A DNA stretch of 64,000 nucleotides from contig NZ_JAKRGF010000001.1 in the NCBI RefSeq assembly GCF_022347685.1, positions 1,159,893 to 1,223,892 of the forward strand, given 5' to 3'. Below the pieces are notes generated by a model. The model was not told the DNA's origin. It did not search any database and saw only the letters and a program-made list of their open reading frames with translations. Origin of the DNA: Thalassobius sp. Cn5-15 (GTDB lineage: Bacteria > Pseudomonadota > Alphaproteobacteria > Rhodobacterales > Rhodobacteraceae). Made by a program: the position numbers and the translations under genes. The stretch's first letter is position 1; each line of letters opens with the position of its first letter. Shown piece after piece: positions 51,824-60,586 of this stretch.

Positions 51824-52552
51824 TCAGTCCCCCACCGCCGGCAAGCCACGACGGCTGCGTTTTTCCAGCCAGCGGATGCCCCGCATCGAGATGATCGTCA
51901 CCGACAGATAGATCACTGCGGCAACAGTGTAGAATGTGAAATAGGATTTGGTGGCGCCTGCCGCCTGCTTGGTGGCCAGCGTCAGTTCAGAAAACCCAAC
52001 GATGGACAACAACGCCGTGTCCTTGGTGGCGATCAGCCACAGGTTGGCCAGCCCCGGCAGCGCATAGGGCAGCATTGCTGGCAAGGTGATCCTACGCAGC
52101 ACCATCATCACCGGCATTCCAAAAGATCTCGCCGCCTCAATCTGGCCGGCGGGAATGGCGTTGATCGCGCCACGGATCACTTCAGTCGTATAAGCGCCCT
52201 GCACAATACCGATCACATAGATACCCGCCACAAGACCGCTAATTTCCACCGGCCCCACGCCAAACTGTCCCAAGACAAAATTCAACGCCGAATTGCCAGC
52301 ATAATACAACAAAAGGATCAGTACCAATTCCGGTACCGCCCGTACGATGGTTGTGTAAATCTCCAGCAGATCACGCACCACGGGGCCGCCGTACAACTTA
52401 CCAAAGGCGCCCGCGATTCCGATCAAGATACCCAGACCATAACCGCCCACCGCAATCTGCAATGTCGCCCAAAGCCCCCGCCAGAGCGCCCCGCCCCAGC
52501 TGTCCATCGCCAGCAGTTGGGCCGTCTCTGGACCCAGTAGAAATTCAAGCAT
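51824..52552 (-). CDS. ABC transporter permease (HisQ-like), basic amino acid type
   Basis: The 242-residue permease has about five helices. The EAA loop is AINAIPAGQIEAARSFGMPV followed by LRRITLPAMLPYALPGLAN. The N-terminus (MLEFLLGPETAQLLAMDSWG) is amphipathic and cytosolic-facing or periplasmic, as usual. It is separated from the binding protein gene by a hairpin. Confidence 0.92.
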   Translation of the reverse strand: MLEFLLGPETAQLLAMDSWGGALWRGLWATLQIAVGGYGLGILIGIAGAFGKLYGGPVVRDLLEIYTTIVRAVPELVLILLLYYAGNSALNFVLGQFGVGPVEISGLVAGIYVIGIVQGAYTTEVIRGAINAIPAGQIEAARSFGMPVMMVLRRITLPAMLPYALPGLANLWLIATKDTALLSIVGFSELTLATKQAAGATKSYFTFYTVAAVIYLSVTIISMRGIRWLEKRSRRGLPAVGD

Positions 52553-52583
52553 GTTCCCTCAAGATCAAACGCGCGATCCTAAA

Positions 52584-52611
52584 GCCCTCCAGCACGAGCA
52601 TGCCGGAGGGC
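52584..52611 (-). terminator. Intercistronic hairpin after the binding protein gene
   Basis: GCCCTCC at 52584-52590 and GGAGGGC at 52605-52611 pair perfectly around a 14-base interior that itself can partly pair. On the minus strand TTTAGG follows. It is placed like the hairpins after the binding protein genes at 29.6 and 43.1 kb. Confidence 0.6.
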
Positions 52612-52624
52612 CAAATGTCAGCGA

Positions 52625-53398
52625 TCAGTCGCCGTAGATGTCAAAATCGAAGTGTTTCGCGGTCACTTCGGCGTATGTGCCGTTTTCGCGCAGCGCGGTG
52701 ATACCCGCATTGATGCGCGCCTTCAGTGCGTCATTGCCCTTGCGCAGACCAACACCGGTGCCTTTGCCGAGGATAGCCGGATCGTGGGCGGCGGTGCCCT
52801 TTACCTCGCAGCAGGACTGTCCAGCGTCAGAGGCGATGAAGCCCGACAGCGCCAGCGAATCTGCCAGTGTTGCGTCGATGCGGCCGGAAACAAGATCTTG
52901 GTTCACCTCGTCAAAGGTCTGGTATTCGCGGATCTGGGCATCGGGGTAGTATTTCTGAGCATAGGCCAGATGGATGGTCGACACCTGAACGCCCAGGATC
53001 TTGCCAGCCAGCGCCTCGGGCGAAGCGTCCATTTCCAGCGCTTTGTCGCCAACGATATAGGCGGGAGTCTGGTAGTATTTGTCGGAGAAATCGATGGTCT
53101 TCTCACGTTCCGCGGTGATCGACATTGAGGTCATGATGGCATCAATCTTCTCGCCGGTCAGGGCGGGAATCAGACCGTCCCATGGCACCGGCGTAATCTC
53201 ACACTCAGCCTTGATCTCCGCGCAGAGCGCGCCGATGAAATCAATCTCCCAGCCGGACCAGTTGCCATTGGCATCCGGGGTCGAGAACGGCGGATAGGGT
53301 TCTGCAGCAACGCCGATGCGCAACGTGTCTGCCTGTGCGGCAAAACCCGCGCAGCTGAGCGCGACCACGGCGGTCAGTGTTTTCAGAGTCGTTTTCAT
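52625..53398 (-). CDS. Periplasmic basic-amino-acid-binding protein (family 3)
   Basis: The 257-residue protein from ATG 53398 is preceded by GGGAG. The signal ends FAAQA-DTL. The family 3 fold is clear: LRIGVAAEPYPPFSTPDANG, GWEIDFIGALCAEIKAECE, WDGLIPALTGEKIDAIMTSM and SITAEREKTIDFSDKYYQTP. The E-x-x-x-Y-PPF and SMSIT segments are typical of lysine/arginine/ornithine binders. It would deliver substrate to the HisQM-like permeases encoded downstream. Confidence 0.92.
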   Translation of the reverse strand: MKTTLKTLTAVVALSCAGFAAQADTLRIGVAAEPYPPFSTPDANGNWSGWEIDFIGALCAEIKAECEITPVPWDGLIPALTGEKIDAIMTSMSITAEREKTIDFSDKYYQTPAYIVGDKALEMDASPEALAGKILGVQVSTIHLAYAQKYYPDAQIREYQTFDEVNQDLVSGRIDATLADSLALSGFIASDAGQSCCEVKGTAAHDPAILGKGTGVGLRKGNDALKARINAGITALRENGTYAEVTAKHFDFDIYGD

Positions 53399-53466
53399 TA
53401 TCAGGCTCCCTGTTGTCTGATTATCTCTGTTGGGTGGTTTATTGTTTTGGTCTTTTGTGGGTGGGG

Positions 53467-54264
53467 TCATCCGATCGAGCGTAGGAATTGCTGCAAACGC
53501 TCGGATCTGGGATTGCTGAAAATCTGGTCTGAAGGCCCCTGCTCTTCGATCCGGCCCTGATGCAGGAAAATAACCCGATCGGCCACTTCGCGGGCAAAGG
53601 CCATTTCATGGGTCACCAGCATCATGGTGCGACCTTCGCTGGCAATATCCTTGATCACCTTCAATACTTCCCCCACCAATTCGGGATCCAGGGCCGAGGT
53701 TGGTTCATCAAACAGCATGGCGCTGGGTTCAACCGCCAGTGCACGGGCAATTGCAGCACGCTGTTGCTGACCACCTGACAAAAATGACGGATAGGCATGA
53801 CGTTTTTCATAGAGCCCGACACGGCGCAGCATATCCTCTGCAGTGACGATCGCCTGATCACGGGGCTGACCCAGAACATGCACCGGCACCTCTATCACAT
53901 TGTGTAGGATATCCATGTGCTGCCAGAGATTAAAACTCTGGAACACCATGGCGAGGTTGGTGCGGATGCGCTCCACCTGTTTGCGGTCGCCAGGTTCCAG
54001 ACCGGTCGGTGTCTTCTTCAGCTTGACCTCTTCGCCGCCGATCAGGATTTGACCGGAATTAGGCTGCTCCAGCAGATTGATACAGCGCAGGAAAGTCGAT
54101 TTTCCCGAACCGGAACCACCAATAATTGCAATCACTTCGCCGTCCTGCGCCGCGACGGAGATCCCTTTAAGCACCTCGAGACTGCCGTAGCTTTTGTGCA
54201 GATCGCGTACCTCAATGGCAGTGGTGCGCGCATTGGTGGCGGCATTGGAGTGAGGTGCAAGCAT
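53467..54264 (-). CDS. Basic amino acid ABC transporter ATPase
   Basis: The protein has 265 residues from ATG 54264, 6 bases after AGGAG; upstream in-frame codons to 54330 are not supported. Walker A is GGSGSGKST, the signature LSGGQQQRAAIARAL and Walker B MLFDEPTSALDPE. It is the first gene of the four-gene transporter, divergent from aruH. Confidence 0.93.
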   Translation of the reverse strand: MLAPHSNAATNARTTAIEVRDLHKSYGSLEVLKGISVAAQDGEVIAIIGGSGSGKSTFLRCINLLEQPNSGQILIGGEEVKLKKTPTGLEPGDRKQVERIRTNLAMVFQSFNLWQHMDILHNVIEVPVHVLGQPRDQAIVTAEDMLRRVGLYEKRHAYPSFLSGGQQQRAAIARALAVEPSAMLFDEPTSALDPELVGEVLKVIKDIASEGRTMMLVTHEMAFAREVADRVIFLHQGRIEEQGPSDQIFSNPRSERLQQFLRSIG

Positions 54265-54312
54265 GGATTCTCCTGCGGTGTGGACGGCGGTATTTTTCCG
54301 TCGTTTCATCAC

Positions 54313-54328
54313 GTGCAAATTTTTGCAC
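54313..54328. promoter_or_regulatory. Perfect 16-base palindromic operator candidate between the transporter and aruH
   Basis: GTGCAAA and TTTGCAC are perfect inverted 7-base arms separated by TT, in the middle of the 198-base divergent region. A site here could control both the transporter and aruHI. The cognate regulator is not encoded in this region. Confidence 0.5.
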
Positions 54329-54462
54329 ATATGTATACTTTACAAACGTACAATAAGCAGGCCATATCGGACGTGGCAACATTTTTTTCGCACCCCGCCC
54401 GACCGGCGCTACGATGGCGTCCCAAAGGCCGCCGCGAAATCCGGTGAGAACAGGAGAAATCA

Positions 54463-55650
54463 GTGAGATACGGCGATATAACCAGCAGATTAGCCAATCT
54501 AGGCGGAGATAAATGGGCAGTTCATTTGGAAGCGCTTAAAATGAAGGCAAATGGCGCGGATGTGGTCATCGCCTCCATCGGAGAGCCGGAAATTCCCCCC
54601 AGTCCGATTCTGATGCAAGGCTGTCACGACGCGCTGAACGCCGGTCGCGCAGGTTACTCCAACGGTCAGGGCGAACCGGGGCTGCTGCTGGCACTGGCGG
54701 AACGCTACACCGAGCGCCGCCAGACCACGATCACCTCTGCCAATGTGATGACAGTGCCAGGCACGCAAACCGCGCTCTACCTGACGATGATGGGGCTGCT
54801 GAACCCCGGTGATGAGGTGCTGGTGGGCGATCCCTACTATGTCTCTTATGAAGGGGTGGTTGCCGCCCCGGGTGGCCGCTTTGTGCCGGTGCCGATGTCC
54901 CCCGACAACGGATTTCGCCTGCAAGCCGCTGATATCGAATGCCATATCACCCCGCGCAGCCGCGCTATCCTGCTGACCACACCGCATAACCCCACCGGCG
55001 CCGTGTTGCGCGCTGAAGATCTGCGCGCTATTGGCGATCTGGCCAAGAAATACGATCTTTGGATCATCAGCGATGAGGTCTACGAAGAACTGGTCTTTGA
55101 CGGCACCTTCGCCTCGCCCCTCGATTTCCCCGATCTGGCAAAGCGGAGCATCACCGTCTCCTCTATCTCGAAATCCCACGCGGCCCCCGGCTTCCGCTCC
55201 GGCTGGATCATCGCACCGGAGGAGTTTGTGAGCCGCGTTCTTCCGTTGTCGGAAACGCTGCTGTTTGGCAACCAACCTTTCATCGCAGACGCGACCGAAG
55301 ACGCTCTGCGTGCTCCTAACACCACCGCGCAGGCCATGCGCACCAGCTACCGCCGTCGCGCGCAGATGCTGGTCGATGGGCTGGCGGATCAAGACAACGT
55401 CACCGTCGCCCTGCCCGATGCCGGCATGTTCGTCATGCTAGACATCCGCGCCACCGGGCAAAGCGGCGAGAGATTTGCGCAAACCCTGCTGACCCGTGAA
55501 GGCATCTCTGTCCTGCCGGGAGAGGTTTTCGGCCATCAAGGCGCAGGGTTTGTGCGCATCAGCCTGACCATAACGGATGAGGATATGGCCCGCGTGGTGC
55601 GCGGTCTGACAACTGTGCTGAGCGCCGCCAACACCGAGGTGTCTGCATGA
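54463..55650 (+). CDS. aruH: Arginine:pyruvate transaminase (AruH-like)
   Basis: AruH moves the alpha-amino group of arginine to pyruvate, giving 5-guanidino-2-oxopentanoate. The 395-residue class I/II PLP aminotransferase starts at GTG 54463, 6 bases after AGGAG. It has the PLP lysine in SSISKSHAAPGFRSGWI, the NPTGA segment and ISDEVYEELVFDG. The ends match AruH as I remember it (MRYxDxxxRxAxxGxxxW at the start, DxGMFVMxDIRxTG near the C-terminus). The next gene encodes an AruI-like decarboxylase, overlapping by ATGA, which strongly supports the pathway call. Confidence 0.88.
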   Translation: MRYGDITSRLANLGGDKWAVHLEALKMKANGADVVIASIGEPEIPPSPILMQGCHDALNAGRAGYSNGQGEPGLLLALAERYTERRQTTITSANVMTVPGTQTALYLTMMGLLNPGDEVLVGDPYYVSYEGVVAAPGGRFVPVPMSPDNGFRLQAADIECHITPRSRAILLTTPHNPTGAVLRAEDLRAIGDLAKKYDLWIISDEVYEELVFDGTFASPLDFPDLAKRSITVSSISKSHAAPGFRSGWIIAPEEFVSRVLPLSETLLFGNQPFIADATEDALRAPNTTAQAMRTSYRRRAQMLVDGLADQDNVTVALPDAGMFVMLDIRATGQSGERFAQTLLTREGISVLPGEVFGHQGAGFVRISLTITDEDMARVVRGLTTVLSAANTEVSA

Positions 55651-57260
55651 AAACCGTCGGCGTCGCCCTGATCGAGATGTTGGAACATCTGGGGACCGAA
55701 TTTGTCTTTGGTATCCCAGGGGTCCATACGGTGGAGCTGTACCGCGGTCTTGCTGCATCAGACATTCGCCACATCACACCCCGCCATGAACAGGGGGCGG
55801 GATTTATGGCCGATGGCTATGCCCGCGCCAGTGGTAAACCGGGGGTATGCCTGCTGATCACAGGCCCCGGCCTGACCAATGCGATCACTGCAATGGCCCA
55901 GGCAATGCAGGATTCGGTCCCCATGCTGGTGATCACCGGCGTGAACCCCGCCGACAGCCACGGCAAAAAGCGTGGGCTGCTACATGAACTGCCCGATCAG
56001 CATGGTCTGATCTGCGCTATGACCCCGCACAGCTACAGCCTGCGCGCGGCGGCGGATCTGCCAGATGTGTTGCGCACTGCCTATGAGGTCTTTGCCAGCG
56101 CGCGTCCCGGGCCAGTGCATATCGAGATTCCGACGGATCTGATGGCTGCCCCAATGCCAGACTATCAGATGCCACAGCCATCTGCCCAACCGCCCCGCGC
56201 GAATGCGGCTGCCTTAACCGAGGCTGCAGACCTGATCGCCACCGCAAAATCGCCCCTGATCCTTGCCGGTGGCGGCTGTCAGGGTGCGGGCGCTGATACA
56301 ATGTGCTTTGCCGAAGCGCTGGACGCCCCTGTCCTTTCCACCGCCAACGCACGGGCACATCTCGGCGTACATCCGCTGCACGCCCCCGCCTCGGCCTCGA
56401 TCCCCGCAGTGCGGGAATATATCGCAAAGGCTGATCTGGTTATCGGACTGGGGACCGAAATGGGACCAACAGACTACGACGTTTTCGTCGACGGCAGCTT
56501 TCCTGAGCTGCAGCGGTTTATCCGCATCGACATTGATGCTGCGCGATTGACGCAGGACCCCATCTGCGATGTCGGCCTGCACGGCGATGTGACACAAACT
56601 CTGGCCGATCTGACCCCGCTGCTGCCCCCCCGCGCGGACCTTTCTGGCGCGGCGCGCACCGCAGCGATCATAGCGGCTGCCACACCGCCGTCAGGCAGCG
56701 CAATGGCGGCCGATCTGGAGATCCTTAAGGCCGTGGCCGATGCCCTGCCCGCCTGCACCATCGTTGGCGATTCCACCCAGATCGTCTATTCTGGCAACCT
56801 CCTGCTGCCACCCGAGGCGCTGCCCGCAGGCTGGTTCAACTCCGCCACCGGCTACGGCACGCTGGGCTACGGCCCTCCGGCGGCTGTGGGCGCCGCATTG
56901 GCCCGCCCCAATACGCCGGTCGTGTGCCTTGTGGGCGACGGCGGCCTTCAATTCAGCATCGCTGAATTGGCGTCGGCCACAGATGCGGACGTGCCAGTGA
57001 TCTTCCTCCTCTGGAACAACAGCGGCTACAGAGAGATCGAAACCTACATGAAAAACGCCGCAATCAACCCGATCGGCGTCACCCCCTCCTGCCCCGATCT
57101 GATGCACATCGCGACCGCCTACGGTCTAACAGGTCTGCGCGCCAGGGACCTCCCCTCACTGAAAGCCGCACTCACAGAAGCGGCACTGTCCGATCGACCC
57201 AGCCTGATCGAATGCATCGCCCCTGACAGCGACTACATCCCTGCACATTGGGGTGGATGA
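55647..57260 (+). CDS. aruI: 5-Guanidino-2-oxopentanoate decarboxylase (AruI-like), ThDP enzyme
   Basis: AruI decarboxylates the keto acid made by AruH to 4-guanidinobutanal. The 537-residue thiamine diphosphate enzyme has acetolactate-synthase-like order: EFVFGIPGVHTVELYR, the conserved Glu in HEQGAGFMADGYARASGK, GPGLTNAITAMAQAM, a central domain, then the ThDP/Mg motif LVGDGGLQFSIAELASAT through NNSGYREIE. It lacks features of acetolactate synthase proper, and its place after aruH identifies it. A hairpin follows at 57271. Confidence 0.88.
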   Translation: MKTVGVALIEMLEHLGTEFVFGIPGVHTVELYRGLAASDIRHITPRHEQGAGFMADGYARASGKPGVCLLITGPGLTNAITAMAQAMQDSVPMLVITGVNPADSHGKKRGLLHELPDQHGLICAMTPHSYSLRAAADLPDVLRTAYEVFASARPGPVHIEIPTDLMAAPMPDYQMPQPSAQPPRANAAALTEAADLIATAKSPLILAGGGCQGAGADTMCFAEALDAPVLSTANARAHLGVHPLHAPASASIPAVREYIAKADLVIGLGTEMGPTDYDVFVDGSFPELQRFIRIDIDAARLTQDPICDVGLHGDVTQTLADLTPLLPPRADLSGAARTAAIIAAATPPSGSAMAADLEILKAVADALPACTIVGDSTQIVYSGNLLLPPEALPAGWFNSATGYGTLGYGPPAAVGAALARPNTPVVCLVGDGGLQFSIAELASATDADVPVIFLLWNNSGYREIETYMKNAAINPIGVTPSCPDLMHIATAYGLTGLRARDLPSLKAALTEAALSDRPSLIECIAPDSDYIPAHWGG

Positions 57261-57270
57261 CCCAAGATCC

Positions 57271-57297
57271 GCCCGGCAGGCAGCCAGCCTGTCGGGC
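57271..57297 (+). terminator. Hairpin after aruI
   Basis: GCCCGGCAGGC and GCCTGTCGGGC form an 11-bp stem with one T-G pair and loop AGCCA, starting 11 bases after the aruI stop. The T-run is missing, so termination efficiency is uncertain. The gap 57298-57976 holds only the IS3 remnant and the 11-base direct repeat listed below. Confidence 0.55.
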
Positions 57298-57429
57298 CCA
57301 GTGAGTTACCCCACAGATGTTTCGGCAAGTTCTGACGTAATTGATGCGACTTTTTACGTCTGCTAACCGGCTTACTTGCTTGTCTTCTTCCTTCAGTCAG
57401 CAAACCACAGCGGGCGGCTGATCGCCATG

Positions 57430-57836
57430 GGCTGTTTGCGGGCGTTGGTGCATGTCGCACGCCATCCATTTCCTGATGCCAGCGCGCACCTCTGATCCGT
57501 TTCTCGTTCACCGAATGACCTTCATTGCGCAGGCGCCGCACGATCTGCCGCCGCCCAAAGAAGGTGTTGCAAGCACTTGCCCATCAGCTTCTCGCATAAG
57601 CCCGATGCTCATCACGGTCTGAACCGCTGGCTGATACCAAACGCTGACTACGAGATCGACAGCAGCCTGCACGGCTTGCCAATCGACGGGCTGGGACTTC
57701 CTTTGCTCAACCACATCGCGCCTCGCTTCAGGTCCCTAGGCTTGAGCTTCCGTGACAAGTTAAGGCTGGAGCGTAGCGAGGTCGCGTAAGCCACCCGGTA
57801 ATCCTCCGATATTGGCGTACGGATATTTGTCCTCAT
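57430..57836 (-). pseudogene. Degraded IS3-family transposase (OrfB) remnant
   Basis: The minus strand carries OrfB fragments in three successive frames. The first reads LKRGAMWLSKGSPSPSIGKP then CRLLSIS, a stop, and SAFG, which corresponds to the usual CRLLSISRSAF. The second gives IGLMREADGQVLATP (57508-57714). The third gives RRLRNEGHSVNEKRIR near 57490-57541. The order agrees with the N-terminal third of IS3-type OrfB. Frameshifts and an in-frame TAG make it dead. Termini and inverted repeats were not found. Confidence 0.75.
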
Positions 57837-57936
57837 TTTCCTCGAAGATCAGCAGGCTACAAGCCCTAGTTTACGTAAGCGTCCGAATTTCACGGAGCAG
57901 CCCGGAGTAAAAAACCCGGCAGTCTCGACGTTACTA

Positions 57937-57958
57937 TTTGCGACGTGTTTGCGACGTG
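57937..57958. repeat. Tandem 11-base direct repeat upstream of the RTX/Hint gene
   Basis: TTTGCGACGTG occurs twice without a gap, ending 18 bases before the start codon at 57977. It could be a regulator site or a slippage product. Confidence 0.6.
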
Positions 57959-57976
57959 CAAGAAAGAGAAGATTGT

Positions 57977-59866
57977 ATGCCTAAAGCAAAGTATACCTTC
58001 GACGATAATATCGAAGGCTGGCGTGAGTATGACACTGACAGCGGCACTTTTGGCGCAGATCCGTGGCACAACCCGGTTCTCAAGGGGGCACAAACTCTTG
58101 ACGGTGATTGGCTCGCGACGCCTGCTGATTTTGCCGGGGATAACACAGATCTAATCGGTGGTACGGTTAGCTTTGACTTCAAAAATGTTGCCACGGGCTC
58201 TTCGGGAGCCAAGGAGTTTGATAGCATTGACATAATGCTACAAGCGGCCGACGGCACAGTACTGACGGCTTCGATACCTGTGACCCCGACCACAGGTCTT
58301 GTCAGTGAACATGTCTCGATCGAGTTGAACGCTTCTACATTTGGGGTCTCAGATGCCCAATTCCAGGAAGTTATGGGCGACTTGTCCTTTTTTGCCGTCA
58401 ATGGTGACGGGCGCGCGAGTGCAGAAAACACGATTATCGACAATGTCACTTTCGACACTCAGCCAGATGGCACAGTTGATGGTGAAGCGACGGGCGAAAC
58501 CATGGACCTCGGTTACGACGACGCAGACGGGGCCACAGATGGTGGCGGTGACGTGATCACAGTCGGGGACGATTGTATCGACGGTGGAGCCGGGAACGAT
58601 ACGATTTATGGGGAGGCCGGCGACGACACCATCATGGGAGGAGAAGGGGCAGACGTCATTTATGGCGGCGCCGATAATGATTTTATCTCCGGTGGACACC
58701 ACACTGATCAGATGGATGGAGGCGGCGGGGATGATACGGTCAGCTATCACGATGCGTTTGGCAGCACCGAATATGTCGAATTAGATCTGGAAGCGGGAAC
58801 CGGTATTCTCAGAGCAGCCGATGGAACCAACCTTGGCACGGAAATCATCACGAATTTCGAAAATGCCGTGGGCGGGGCGAGCGGAGATCATCTCAGCGGC
58901 ACATCTGGCGCTAACAAGTTGGACGGCGCTGGAGGCAATGACACCCTGCGGGGGCGCGCGGATGATGATACGCTCACTGGTGGCGCAGGGGATGACACCT
59001 TTGTTTTCGAAGATGTCTTTGGCAGCGACGTTGTCACTGATTTCGATTTAGGTGACAGCGACGGAAACGGCTCGACCAACGATCAAATTGATGTCAGTGA
59101 ACTGACCAACAGTTACGGCAATCCGGTTCGCGCGTGGGACGTCACTGTTACCGACGACGGCAACGGAAATGCGATACTGAATTTCCCAAATGGCGAATGC
59201 CTCACCTTGCAAGGGATCGCACCCGCTCAGGTCGACAGTGCAAACCAATTGAACGCGATGGGAATCCCTTGCTTTGCAAATGGCACCTTGATTGGCAGCC
59301 CAAAAGGCGACGTGCCGGTCGAAGCGCTTAAGGTCGGCGATTTAGTGAATACGGTTGACAGTGGTCCCCAACCAATCAGATGGATAGGAAAGCGCACTCT
59401 AGACCAAACTGACCTAGAAGAGGCGCCACATCTCAAGCCAGTTCTGATCCCATCACACGTGTTGGGAAATCACAGTCCCCTTTTAGTTTCGCCTTTGCAT
59501 TGCATATTGCTTGGCCCAGAGCACGGGCTGGAAACAACCGTTTTTGTACGTGCAAAGCATTTAGTCGAAGTCTTTGGGTCGGTCCGAATTGCACTTGGTT
59601 GTCGAAGGGTCGACTACTACCATATCCTACTCGATTCTCATCAAGTTCTGATATCCAACGGCGCTCCAAGCGAAAGCTTTTACCCTGGATTTGAAGCGCT
59701 GCGCATGTTGTCCGATACGGATCGAACGGAACTCTTTCGCTATTTGCCGGAGTTGACCCAACTCACAGCAGATCAAACATATGGCCCACGAGCGCGCCGG
59801 GTTATGCTGCGCAAGGAAGTTCGCAAGCGCCTTTCTAGTGTTTCTCGTCAACGTCTGCGCGCATAA
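57977..59866 (+). CDS. Secreted RTX-repeat protein with C-terminal Hint domain
   Basis: The 629-residue acidic protein starts at ATG 57977 (MPKAKYTFDDNIEGW). Three parts are seen. Residues 1-160 resemble a laminin-B (domain IV)-like beta module (EGWREYDTDSGTFGADPWHN). From about 203 there are RTX nonapeptides (DGGAGNDTIYGEAGDDTI, later LTGGAGDDTF) in two blocks split by a non-repeat stretch. The Hint domain runs from C432 (CFANGTLIGSPKGDVPVEAL) through IRWIGKR, VSPLHCILL and VRAKHLVE. RTX proteins leave by type I secretion; Hint domains may self-process. There is no N-terminal signal peptide, as expected for type I export, and no exporter genes are nearby. IS3 remnants sit on both sides. Confidence 0.9.
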   Translation: MPKAKYTFDDNIEGWREYDTDSGTFGADPWHNPVLKGAQTLDGDWLATPADFAGDNTDLIGGTVSFDFKNVATGSSGAKEFDSIDIMLQAADGTVLTASIPVTPTTGLVSEHVSIELNASTFGVSDAQFQEVMGDLSFFAVNGDGRASAENTIIDNVTFDTQPDGTVDGEATGETMDLGYDDADGATDGGGDVITVGDDCIDGGAGNDTIYGEAGDDTIMGGEGADVIYGGADNDFISGGHHTDQMDGGGGDDTVSYHDAFGSTEYVELDLEAGTGILRAADGTNLGTEIITNFENAVGGASGDHLSGTSGANKLDGAGGNDTLRGRADDDTLTGGAGDDTFVFEDVFGSDVVTDFDLGDSDGNGSTNDQIDVSELTNSYGNPVRAWDVTVTDDGNGNAILNFPNGECLTLQGIAPAQVDSANQLNAMGIPCFANGTLIGSPKGDVPVEALKVGDLVNTVDSGPQPIRWIGKRTLDQTDLEEAPHLKPVLIPSHVLGNHSPLLVSPLHCILLGPEHGLETTVFVRAKHLVEVFGSVRIALGCRRVDYYHILLDSHQVLISNGAPSESFYPGFEALRMLSDTDRTELFRYLPELTQLTADQTYGPRARRVMLRKEVRKRLSSVSRQRLRA

Positions 59867-59944
59867 CCCAAATCGCCTCTAAATTGCCCCAACAATTCGT
59901 CACAAACCATAGGATTGTAACGGTGAATAATCAGGCGCGACTAT

Positions 59945-60082
59945 GCTGATCTCAATATCCGCCAGCAGAACAAACTGCTGAACCTGAGCCGGTCGGCATT
60001 CTACCAAACGCCTGTCGGGACTCATGCAGCCAAGCTGTTAATAATGAGAGAGGTAATGATTGACCGCCCCGATCAGGCCTGA
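59945..60082 (+). pseudogene. IS3-family OrfB fragment
   Basis: The plus strand reads ADLNIRQQNKLLNLSRSAFY then QTPVGTHAAKLLIMRE, matching the N-terminal OrfB segment of IS3 transposases (the CELLGLSRSSFYY-type block). It is about 45 codons with no start, and stops at 60080. This is a second, independent relic on the other side of the RTX/Hint gene. Confidence 0.65.
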
Positions 60083-60126
60083 TGCGCCAACATCACCTTT
60101 GTACCAGTTTGGAAAGGATTTTTTAT

Positions 60127-60470
60127 CTAGTCTCCATCATGGATTTTGTAACGTGCCAGCCCTGCCCCGCTCGTGGTCTAAAGGTTGTGCGTCGCGCACT
60201 CATCATCAGCGAACTTCACGAAGACATGCAGTGGCGCCATGGCTGGCGTCACATCCAGCCCAATCTTTGACCGAGGATGATGAACAGAAACGGCATGGTG
60301 ATGCAGTTCCCGCGCCGATCCTGAATGTAATCGGACAACAGCTTGTTGCGCACATAGAGGCCATATAGATCATCATGGTCATAGCTGAAGGCGCGGCCAT
60401 CATTTCAAGCGCCTGCCTGATAGATGTCGCGGCGGAGGGTTTCACTCTCCGTCAGCTCGTCGCAATCACG
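60127..60470 (-). pseudogene. Broken transglutaminase-like (SirB1-related) gene
   Basis: The minus strand encodes NDGRAFSYDHDDLYGLYVRN then KLLSDYIQDRRGNCITMPFL and FIILGQRLG, after which a one-base shift is needed to read DVTPAMAPLHVFVKFADDE and then TTSGAGLARYK. A TGA interrupts before NDG and a TAG replaces a Glu codon before TTSGAG. The block GNCITMPFLFIILGQRLG with the following HVFVKF histidine is characteristic of transglutaminase-like core domains. At least one frameshift and two stops make it a pseudogene. The stretch 60471-60586 holds nothing I recognise. Confidence 0.75.
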
Positions 60471-60586
60471 TTCACATGTATTTGCCCCCATGTGGCTCTC
60501 AGCATCGAGAGCGAGCACCAGATGAACCACCTGTTAACCCGGCTTTGGTACGTTCGATTTGTCTCAACTTTACAGGGGTGTTGGCC

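Noticed and set aside
60206..60445. 79-codon minus-strand open frame
   Set aside because: It is out of frame with the transglutaminase-like relic that explains the sequence; Met/Ser/Cys-rich nonsense.
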